From Cladopsammia gracilis (lineage: Eukaryota > Cnidaria > Anthozoa > Scleractinia > Dendrophylliidae): a stretch of DNA of 64,000 nucleotides. Shown piece by piece: positions 49,378 to 61,300 of the stretch. Each line of letters starts with the position of its first letter. The first letter of the stretch is position 1. The notes under the pieces are model-generated. The model was not told the origin of the DNA. It saw only the letters and a list, made by a program, of their open reading frames with translations, and made no database searches. The position numbers and the translations under genes were made by a program. Where the stretch lies: contig JAJGOT010000034.1 in NCBI GenBank assembly GCA_022457155.1, forward strand, positions 478,501 through 542,500, given 5' to 3'.

Positions 49378-52300
49378 ATGTTGGTATCAAGTTCATCTGC
49401 ACCAGCGCTCTCCGTTGGACAACACACTACACCAGAGTACAGAAACTGGCTTGCTCTCGGTCATGGCCTAACAACAGTGCTTTGTCAAGGTCTTCGCACA
49501 TTTATTAACCGAGAGACAGAGGCTTTCTATACGAAGGTAACGGCAGAAGTTGCAGCTTGGCCTGGAGCTGGACCTTGCACCTGCGTCTATGTCGCCAGAA
49601 GGAAACCAAACCAGTTCCACGACATGGGCATCTGTGCCTGGGCTAACGTCCTTCAGGCTCATCACCATGGGAACAAGCCGAACTGGATGCGAAGTGATTC
49701 CACCAAGTGGACGGATCCAAACCTGGGTCCTTGGGAGATAGCTAAGCTCTTCCTCCCTGATTTGGGAGGACATGCGGTAATAACGAAAGCAGAGGACATG
49801 GACATCACTGGAATCTTGAACCTGATGTACTGGTGTGATCAGTTCCGACCCATTCCTCAGGCCTTGATCAAAGATGTTCGTGATATTCGGAACAGTAAGT
49901 GGGTGCATGTACCGAAGCTAGAGCTCTCCGATGCTGACAAGGCGACTGCTTTTGGTGCAATTGAAAATTTGCTTCAGGATCCTCACTTAGTCCATGATCC
50001 GAACGCCATGGAAGCCCTGCGTGAGGTCAAGACACTCAAATGTGTGTCAGACGTCAACAATTTTCAAGCTCAAGTTCTTATTCAATATAAAGAGATGGCT
50101 GAAAAAGATATTTTGGGTCTTAATAGCGATCTCAAAAAACTGAAAAAAGAGTCTACCCGTAGCCAGAAACTTCGAAACCGGTTGGCGGGGAGTCTACGCA
50201 ATATACAGGAATCATTAGAAAATACTAAAAAAAAGCTCAAAAAACTCGAAAAAGAGTCCAGACGTAATCCGAAACTTCCAAACCGGTTAGAGGGGCGCTT
50301 ACGAAACATACATGAGTCATTAGAAGACGTATTAGAAGATGGTGCTCTGTTTTTATGCAACATCTTGATCAAGTGCACTCGAGCAATAAAAGGGCTGCTA
50401 ACACCATGGCTGATGATCCTTTTGTTGTGCAGTTGTATCACCATTCTTGATCATAGGTCATACAAAGATGGTAAGTAGAAATTGATTTTGAAGCTTTACT
50501 TTTATCTTAGGATTATTCATCAGCGTTAAGATAAATGAAAAAACTCGGTGCATAAAATTTTCGACCTGCCAAGGTCAACATCCTGAAGCTTTTTGTGTAA
50601 CATACATTGACCACGTGCTTCTTTTTTAAATCAAAGGGCTCTTAAAGCCATCTCGTTAATGCGTTGAAACATGAGGTTAAAAAAAGAAGAATCTAAAATA
50701 AATATAAAATAAATATGGTAAAGATGGCGTTGTAGAATCAGACATTATGTAGAAAATGCGAGGCGCAGTAGTCAACTGGATATGGTTCTTGGCAGGATAG
50801 AGAAGATTGAGAGAACTTGGTTTGAAAATTCGTGTTGGTGCAAGTCAAAAAAAGTTATGAGTAACAAAGAATCACGAGTGTGAATGTAAATAATTTTGAT
50901 GTTAGGGAAGTGAAAGTGAAAGACTTTTCCCGCCTTGCTAGCTAATTGACGATGAAAATGTGTTGTTGGTTCAATTTACACAGTGCATTTTCAGTTATTC
51001 ATTGTCTATTTTCTGTTGGGATATTTGACAATTGAAGACTTTCTAAATCAAATACAATAGATTGCCGCAATTTTAAAACAATTAAAAGCCCACATCGATA
51101 ATACGTCACGTGCAATGACTTTATATCTGATCAGATGAGACATTAATATTAATTATCAAAATATCAATTGACACAACAAATGGTGACTGAATCTTTAATA
51201 TTCTTTAAAGTAAGGCCCGATTCAAACATTGAACTTCACATTTGCCGAATCTAATGGAAGGAGGCCGTAACAACATGTCATTTCTCTAGAGCTGCCTTTC
51301 CCCATGCCAGGACAATTTGAGCTATGTTTAGCAGACATCGCGCCATCAGCCATTTCTTTTTCAACTCTCCAGCAGTGTTCGAAAATAGAACGAAAATCAA
51401 AATTTATGGTATTTTGCTGTTCCTACTCTTGCATAATGAAACGGAAAGTTTTGTAGTTAGCTAAAGTATCAAGTCTGCTGTTTTATATATTTTGACGTGA
51501 AAAATGGCGGGAAAATGGTGATCACGTGGTCATTTTTCGGTCACGTCTGCTATGGACGCACTTGTTGCTGCGGAACGAGCGTAGCGAGTGAGCAGCAACA
51601 TAATCAGGATTTAAAAGAAATATATGAGAAAAAAAATATAAGCTAGGAAAAATCTCGATTTGATCGCTTTTTACCAGAATTCACTGCGCCACGAACACAT
51701 TTTGGGCCAGAATGCACTGCGCTACGAACAAGAGCCTCGCTTGCTGCTTCAAGCTGTTGGCTGCGATATTTGTAATATTTTGGTCCAACATGTCCCAGTC
51801 GAAATCGGAACTGAAGTGTCGAAGACTACCACGAGTTGAGCGAGGACTGTGAGGCATGGTGATAGGACCGTTGAATGGCAAACATTTTCGAAGATTGTAC
51901 GGAATAAAAGACAAATTTACTTTGAAATCACTCCGACAGCGGTCGATGAGACTGAACTGAGCTGAGCGCTTGGGGACGCGAAACCTGAGCTGAGCTTGGG
52001 AGACGCGAACACAGTAATTAACCTAAATTTTCGCACCTTCCTCGTGGTCAACGCGTCCTTCACTCAACAATATTCTACAGACATTGCAGGAACTTGATGC
52101 GTGAATTACAAAACAAAATTAGTCTTATCAGCTGGAATTTTCGTCGATTCATCCCGGTTACATTTGCTTTGCTTCCCCTCAAAAAACGAAAGACAAAATT
52201 CCGTAATACCAGCGAGATGATAAAACAGCATTATTACAACAAATATACCGCAGCAGTTACTATCTTTTGGATACACTAGTATAGAAAATATTGGGTCTGG

Positions 52301-55300
52301 AGCGGATAAACAGGGCACCACTCCTGGCGGTCACTTTTTTAGTTTCCCTTAGATCGAAATGAGGTTCATGACAGGCCTGCACCGACTCCGCTATGTGGTT
52401 TTGCGGTTGCGATGCATTTATATTAGCTTTCAAAGTTTGGCTGTTATGAGTCGTGTCGTTAAGTGATTTACGTCTTGTATGATGTGTTAGGCGGCGTTTT
52501 GTAAATAGTTTTCAGGAATGGTTGGTTTTGAACGAAACTCCATTTTTCATCAGTATTTGTTTAAGGTTTTTCAGTCGTGGGTGAAATGTTGTGACAAAAG
52601 GCGTTATTATCTCGCGAGTTTTTTCGTTTTGTTTTCATGCCAATTGCGTTCCGGCAAAAGTGAAATTCAGAATACCAGTGCATTTAAGAGGGTGCTGATG
52701 GGGTTAACAGTTAACTGACAATTGCCCAAAAATATAGTAGTAGTTTACTGATAAATGAAAAGTTACCGTATTTTCTCTATTAAATGCCCCCGGCGTTTAT
52801 TTCAAACTTGGCCTTGTGGACCCGGCGTTTCTTTGTATCAGCAGTTTTTTCTCGCCCGCCATTTTTTAAGAAAGGGTTATTATTCGTTTTTCTTGGCAGC
52901 CTTGTACCTTGCCCTTAAATCTTAAGTTTATTATACCACAAACAAACGTTTGAGGAGCTTACTTACAACTTCCTTAATTATACCCGGCGTTTATTCGGGG
53001 CCCGGCGTTTAATCGAGAAAATACGGTAACAGTGAAGTGACATTCTATTAATTATACTAAATTAACGATTGTTGTTGTTAATAAAAGCAACATAGTTTTT
53101 TCCTAACAGCAAAGCTATTTTGTGACTTTTACCTGCCTCGCTGCGTGACCAGGTGACATATTAACCGATATTATATGCGAAAGGTACCAGGGTCGTAGAG
53201 CGTTGACCTTGATCTCCGTGATGGCGTCGAGTGGCGTGGTCAAAGTTATTCTGAGTTTTTATCGAGATGATGACAAAGGATCGGCATTCGAATGACACAT
53301 AAGTCGCATACCGTTTGACATGACAAAGCACAATTCAATGGACATATAATCAAACAATAAGCGGAAAGTTTGGACTCGGTGAGTTTGATTTAAAGTTGTT
53401 CCGATTAGAGAAGATCGACGGGAAAGCTGTTACAAAGGCTCAGTTGGAAATGGAGCTACCTTTTCTAATGGGAAGTGCGACAAGTGATGGTAGTATGGTG
53501 TGTATTTTGTTTCGTCATTTTGTCCTAGCACGCGAACGCGGGTTGACCCAGGGGTTGACCACACGAGCCCTTTTCAGTGTTAGATTAAATGAGTAAGATT
53601 TCTGATTACACTAAAACCTGTATTAAGCAGACTCCAAAGTAAGCGGACACACCGTATTTTATTGGACACAAGCATAAGTGAGTTTCGAATTTTTTCCTTC
53701 CCATACTCTCTGTGTACGATCCTGTATCAAACAGACATCTTTAATACTGACGATCCTTATTACGGTTTTGGAAGCTATCTTGACAGGTGAGAAATTATGG
53801 TTTTTGTATGAGAATCTAATGTCGAATAATTTTCGTAAAGCGGCTGTTCTAAGTCCAATCCCGAAAACGCATTCACTCTGGTCATTCTCATGGCCTTTAA
53901 AGTAACCTTATCTTAACTTTGCAAATTTAAAAGCCTTACTGATATACGTAATTTCCTACTTGTCAAGCTAAATCACTTGATAAGATCAATGAATGAAAAT
54001 ATTGAAATGAACCGATTTCCGACAGCGTGACCCAGTTAAAAAAGAAAAAAAAAACTTTCTTATACAAGCGCATGAGTATAGGCTACCAGTGTAGCCTCTT
54101 GTTAACTGACAATTGGCCGAAAAAATAGTAGTTAACTGACAATTGGGTACCCCCATTAGCACCCTCATTTAGCAGTGCTAGATTAATTTGTCGTGTGTTT
54201 GGCCTTGTTTACAAAATGGTAAAGTAAGCTCACTGTAGCTGTCGAGAAAAAGCTGCGCCGGGTTTACAGCTCTTTACAGGCAAATTCTCCGCGAGAAACA
54301 ACTTCAAGCATCACGCTTCAGTGAATGTTCTGACACCTATAGAATGAATTGAGTTCCATTGTAATAATCTAATGGATAGTATCAATTATATATCCGGAAA
54401 AAATCTGGTCATTTCACGAACAGAAAAATCTAGAACCGGAAAGGAGGAAAGAGTTACGCGATTAACATCGGAACGGATAGATTGCCGTCCAAAATGGTGG
54501 CGCTGTTCAGATGTGTGTTACTTTTCCTTTATACCCTCTTAAAGTTTGATGTTCCCAATGCTTACGTATTTTTCTACGAAAGAGACGATAACTTAATTTG
54601 TAAAAGGAACGAAATTAAAAAAGCCCGTCAAGGTTGTTGAAAGGTGGTGTCGCAGAAGATTCCTGTCAGTTTTTAGAATTTTCAGTCAGTTCAGTTGCAA
54701 CCTGTTGGTAAACGAACTTGAAATGTTCACCTGTATACAGACTTCTATTTTATGAGAGGGGTGAATGCAGCGATCTGTTTTTGGTCGTATCGTAAGTGTC
54801 TCAGTAAAGGCTGTAATTTTAGCTTGTATTCGCTACGCTTTATAGCTGCGTGGAGCTCGCTAAAACCTCCGTTGGCATTTTTGACAGTCTAGCGACTGTT
54901 ACGTTTAAGCCTAGCTTTTTCAGCTGCATGTAGAAGGTAAGTCTTCTAAAAACCTATTAAGAAAAATTTAATACAGTGCACCAAGGATATAGATAAGTAC
55001 AGTTTTAAGGGGTTGCAACGGTTAAATTCCTCTTCATAAATATTTCAATACTATTTATCTTTTGAATTAAGAGTAAACTAAATAGGTATTGAGTCCATCC
55101 ATTTGAATTAATGATTTCAACTGATTTTTAAAGGCCTTAATTATTATATTGTCTACGAACTTCTCATTGCGTTAAAACCACACGGCTAGGCCTTGCACGC
55201 TCAGCTTATTACAAGTGCACGACTCATCGTCGTACATTTTTATCCAATTGAATTCCGGTTATGCAAAAATTGATTAAACTCGAACCCTTCGTAGAACTCG

Positions 55301-58300
55301 AAGTTTACGCTAACTGTTACAAAAATCGATTACATTGAAATGGCATTATTTGGCAAGAGAATAGACCAAAATCTTGTAAAATTTTAAACTTTCCCGGAAA
55401 TTTCTTTCACAGTGTGGCGCGTATAAGCAACTGATCTTGAAAATCCACCGGCATAAAGCCATCCGAACCAAATGAACAAGCATTTGAGAATGCAATGAAA
55501 TTCATCGGAACTTGAATATAAAATTTGAACTCATTTGAGTCAGAACAGCGAATTGATAATAATTATGTTTCGTTTCTTGATAGATCATGGCAGGTAGGTT
55601 CAGTAGTAATGATACCTCGAGTTGGACTTCGAGTTCGAGTTCGAGTTCGAGTTCGAGTTGGACTTCGAGTTGGACTTCGAGTTGGATTTCGAGTTAGTAG
55701 GAAAAAAAAATCGAGAAAAATTAAAAAACAAAAGAAAACAGCATTTAACTAGATTGTCACCACAGTGTTTTAATAATGGGAAAAGATTCACAAAAGATTC
55801 CATCTTGGATATCAACACTCACTACAAGCCGACCGAGACCTTTCAGTACAGACACATCGTCTCACGCCACCCACCAGGAGTAAAATATGGATTCATTAAA
55901 GGCGAAAGCAATAAGATTGCTTAGAACTAACTCTTCATAAAAAAGAAAACATTTGAAGAGAGCGTTTTAAGATTCAAACAACGCCTCAAATCACGGGGTT
56001 ACCCAGAAAACATCAAGGTGTCTTTGCCTCTAGACAATCGGCACTTACACAAAAGAAAAAAGGTCACGAGAGGATACTGCCTTTTGTCACAACGTACCAT
56101 CTGGCAGCACAGGTAGCCTAAGCTCAAGTGATAAACGTCGTGGTAAATGGCGTAATAGCGAAATTATAAGGATTTGTATTGGGAAAATTCACTTCGAGTT
56201 TGAGCGTAAAATTAGGAACGATATTTGAATAAAACTGGTTCATCTGAACTTTTTTGTGTGTTTACTTGTGTCTCAGTGAGTGGTTTTGCGGTCGATTCGC
56301 GATTCCAGCGATTTTTATTTCAACTGTTTCAGTCCTCCCTCTGAAAGAGACAGCACTCCGCTCATCGAGCCGATCGGATCCACCGAAGGAAATCGGCGGT
56401 AAAATCGCTCCAACGCCTCCAGTCGCCTCGAAATTCTACTTAGACCATAGTCGATAGTTCTGCTTTCCATTCGTTATTTTCATCAGAGTCGCACATTACA
56501 TTGAGAGAGAATTAAAGGTCGCTAATCTCTGCAAACTTTCCCGTTTTGAGCCATCAGAAACGGCTTTATTCATACTTCGCGTTCATCCGTTCAGTAGCCG
56601 TGCGGTTTTGCCGTTCGAACGGCATATATATTAGCAAAGTTAATCCAATGGCAAAATAGATCAAGTCGCTCATCTGTTCACTATCTAAAGTACATGCAAT
56701 TAACGAGATATCTCCAAACAAGTCTTCTTCTGCAATAAGCTTTACTCGCAGCACTTCACTTTCCAATGGAAACTACTAGTTTATCTTGTACAGGATTTTA
56801 CTGATCCAGATCCGCGCGGCCAAATTTCTTGCCTACCGGTAGGCAAGATATTTGGCCGCGCGATACAAACGTCTGTGAAATTTGCCGACTTTGCGGAGCT
56901 ATATCTCCATTATTTTAAAAGATATCGCTTTTAAACTCGGCCATTTTACTAATTTTGAGACGCTTTTCCCAGCAGTATCGATGGATTATTGCTATCAGGC
57001 CCATATAAAATTTTGGAAAAACCGTGATAAGGTCTATTCTGAAAACGTCTTGCGATACATGTTTGTAACCGCAAACAGGAAATTGTATTACTTACTCAAA
57101 CTATCATCACCTGATCACCGGAGTGTCCGTGATAAAGAGGTTAAGTTTATATTAATTTGCTCTCTGGGACCGAATTTAGTGTCCGTTGTCCGTATTAGAG
57201 AGGGTCCGTATTATAGAGGTCTTTTTTAAAGAAAATATGTGAGAATTTTGTCGGGACACAGGAAACTGTCCGTAATAGAGAGGTATCCGTATTAGAGAGG
57301 TGTCCGTAAGGAGACTGTCGATTTTTATCGATTATAGTTTTTCATATTTCGAAATCCAACTCGAAGTCCAACTCGAACTCGAACTCGAACTCGAACACGA
57401 ACTCGAACTCGATATCCAACTCGACGTTTCGGGATTCCCATACTGGGACGTTCATACTTGCATTGCGTGAGAGCTCTAGAATAATTCAGGAAATAACGCT
57501 TTTCCACTTATGCTGATAAGCGTTCATGTTTAAAATTCTAAGCCGCCACCCGCGTACTAGAACAAACGCAAATTTTGCTCTGCCATATCGCTCATATTAA
57601 AACACAAACTTTCCCGTCCCATTTAACTTTCTTAAAAACGTCGCCATTCGTAAAAATACACCGTGAAATTCTCAAACTGCGTTTGCCAAAAAACGCATTT
57701 GACCTATTTTTGGCTTTACGATAAATGATTGAAGCTGATAGGTAACGTGAGATATCGAAACTTTATAAGAAGAACTTAATGCCTTTGCGGTAACGTAATG
57801 TGAGATATGACAAGTTCATCACAAGTTCTGACATCCCAATACCCTAGGGAAATTAACAATAGGTCCGGGGGTGCTCCCCAAACATTTTAGTGGCAGTATG
57901 TGACGCCCTTCTTGAAATCCTAACCGCTTTAACCAACCATATCCTCAATGCCCTAATATAGCTTCTATAAAGAAGGAACAAGAAACCCCCCCGGACAAAA
58001 GTCCACAAAATTTTGTTAACAACTTTTGTCCCTTTTTAGTACTCGACTTCGAAATCTCGCTTAATGCGCAAGCGCATTAACGAGATAAAAACGAACTCAC
58101 TTATGACCGGTCCGCTGCCTATTAAAATAGGCAGTACGGACAGGTCATAAGTGAGTTCGTCCCATTTTATGTCAACAATTTATGTTTTCTCCTCATCTTT
58201 GCAGGATGCCCTACGGAGGACGCTAGTGTGCCATTCGAAACCAAAGATATCAATATGTCAGAATACTTGAACACAGCCCGAGCCGAGAACTTTATCGGTC

Positions 58301-61300
58301 GTCAGTGGCTATATAGAGAGATTGAAGATACATTTAAAGATGGTGGCGTTGCTGGGGTACTAATAATAGGAAATCCGGGCACCGGTAAATCTGCCCTTGC
58401 CTCTCAACTGATTTGTTCTCGGACATCTAGTTCTAAAATTCATGCTCATATTCTAGGATACCACTTATGTAAGCACTCTGACAAAATTACACAAATGGCA
58501 GGAAGGTTTGTTCGAAATTTGGCGGAGATGATAGCTCGTAGGCTACCCGAATATGGCCATCTCGTTTCCAACAGTACTTCCATTCAGCGCTCATTTGATC
58601 TGGACTGCATCCAGTTTCAAGATCCTGTAGGTTGTTTTGAGCAAACAATCATTACTCCATTGAGAAACCTGGAATATCAACCAAGTGAAAATTTGTTTAT
58701 CGTACTAGATGCCTTGGATGAATGTCTTGCACATGGTGAAACAAGTCATAGCATTGTTCATTTGCTGAACAACAAGATTGATCGGTTTCCACCGTGGTTA
58801 AAGCTTATTATGACTTCACGAAATGAATCTGATGCTGTCCTGTATTCAAGCAAGGTAAAGAATTTAATTATTGATCCTGAAGATTCAAGAAACCTTGACG
58901 ATATCGAGCTCTTCGTGACTACAAGACTATATCAAAAAAGTCCTCTGTTGTACCGTATAACGTCGTGGTTCGGAGATGATAGTGTTGACAGTACAACAAA
59001 ATTGATTACCGAGGTACTTAATAAAAGTCAAGGAAACTTCCTTTTTGTCAAAGAAGTACTTCACCATTGGGAACTCTCAAGACACGAATTAGGTGATGCG
59101 TATGCCTTGCCAAAAACTTTAGGAGATCTTTATCACAGGTACTTCGAAAGACTTTATCCGGATCACGCTAGGAAAGGGAGCTTTAGGTCTGCTAGGCACG
59201 TCTTGGAAGTACTGGTTTCTACGTTTGAACCATTGTCACAAAAAGAGATATTTGAAGTTCTTAGAATGAAAGAGAAGAACCTAGATGAAGAATACGATTT
59301 CAAGAATAGATTAAGAGATCTAGGTCACTTTCTAAAATATGGAGAAAACAATACAGTAACACTATATCACTTGTCGTTAACTGAGTGGCTTACCAATGAA
59401 GGCAACGAGAATTTTTTTGTGAGTAAAAAGAAAGGGCACGAAATACTATGCGATTACTACTTCAGTGTCATTAGGAACGGAGACAAAAATATGCTGTTGA
59501 AATACATTCTCACTTTAGCACAACACATTGCTTTTGGCGGTTGGAAAAAAGCCTATGTTCAAGAATTTATCAATTTCCCTTCACAGACAGTAAATTCATC
59601 AGATCCGCATAGTAACAGGACTCTACTGCATCTTGCAGCAACTATCAACAGTACAGATGTATTAGAACTGCTATTAAAGCATTTTAGTTGTATCGATTGC
59701 GTTGATAACCGCGGAATTACACCCGCGTTTTTGGCAGCAGAGCATGGACTTGTAGACAATCTGGCATTGTTGGTCAAAAAAGGAGCCAACGTAAACCGAA
59801 AAACAAAGTCGATCGTTGCATTTTACAAAGCCAAGGTAAAAGCAGACTTACAACAAGCCAACAAATACTCCTATCTATCAGTTGCTTCTCCCCTTATAGA
59901 AATGCCTGTTGTTCAATCCAAATCGAAATTCTTTGATGCGACAATGCTTCACGCAGCAGCCCAAGGAGGGCGCATAAACGTTGTTCGTTATCTTCTTGAT
60001 AATAATGCTCTCATCTCGACCCTAAATGGTGTTCATCTGACCGCTATCCAGTTAGCCGCTGAAAACGGACATCTTGAAATTGTTAAAACTCTGCACGACG
60101 CAGGTGCAGTTGCAGATCAAACCGCTCTTCATCATGCAGCAGCAAATAATAGGCTAGAAGTAGTGAACTTTCTTTTAGACATTGGTGTCAAAGATAAATG
60201 TTTGCGATGTAATGGCTCTTTCTACTGGTTGAAAGGAAAACACCGATTAAGAAGCAGTTCTTTCCACCTTCATCCTCCTTTGAAAGAAGACTGTTCTCAT
60301 GAAGCACGATATCTAACAACAGTTGTGAAGGTTAACCTAACAGATACGAGCGTTGTCAACATGTGCATCGACTTGGAGGAAGAATGGCCGGATGAAACCA
60401 GCGAATTGTTTGATGATAAACATTTGATTTTATGTCATTCTGCACTTCATGCTGCTGTTACTTCAGGACATGACAAGGTTGTTACTCGTCTTCTTTCTGA
60501 AAAACATAATGCGCTGAATTGCTCTGATTATACAGGGCGAAATCCACTTCATGAAGCCGTTCGGAAAAATAACGTAAAAATAGTTGATATTTTGTTAGAA
60601 AAACAACCACAGATGATACAATACAAGTGTAAATACTGGCAAAAAGTCGACAAGACACTGCTTAGTATTGAGGAATCAGCTGAATACCTTGCAGACATCT
60701 GTCATTGTGGATACACTCCTCTCCACCTTGCAGCTTGCTATGGCTACGATGACTTGGGAATGTCGCTCATATTAAAGGGGGCTCGGCTTGATGACCAAGA
60801 TTGCAATGGAGCCACACCTATTCATGTGGCAGCTTGTCACAATAAGGCTGGCTTTATTCTTATGTTTTCTCATCCAAATGTTGGGGGCGACATCAACGCC
60901 AAGGCTCTGAATGGATCTACCCCCCTTCACAGTGCTGCGGTATGTGGGGCTGTCGAGGTCATTGATTACGTGCTTTACATGAAGGCAAACCTGACCGCTG
61001 TAGATGATTTTGGCCTGACACCACTGCACTACTCAATTGTTAACACGACATTAAGTCCTCTTGATCAAAGAGTACCTCGGTCACTCTTTTATAGTTTTAA
61101 AAACTTACATTGGTTAGACATACTTTTTAAGTTAGTAAATTGTGGTTCCAATATTGATGCAGTTGATATCAGAGGGCGGACACCATTGCACATTGCTGCT
61201 CACAATGGTTTAGCTAATGCTGTTAACGTTCTTCTGCATAGGAACGCGTCGCTGGATAAGAAAGACAAACACGGCAAAACACCACTGGAAGTAGCGTTAG

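Noticed and set aside
53396..53596. 66-codon frame inside the 1.5-kb intronic element
   Set aside because: No recognised motif and no splice partner; not called as a gene or as a transposase.
55600..55818. Overlapping polySer/RV/EF frames
   Set aside because: Translations of the TTCGAG hexamer in different frames.
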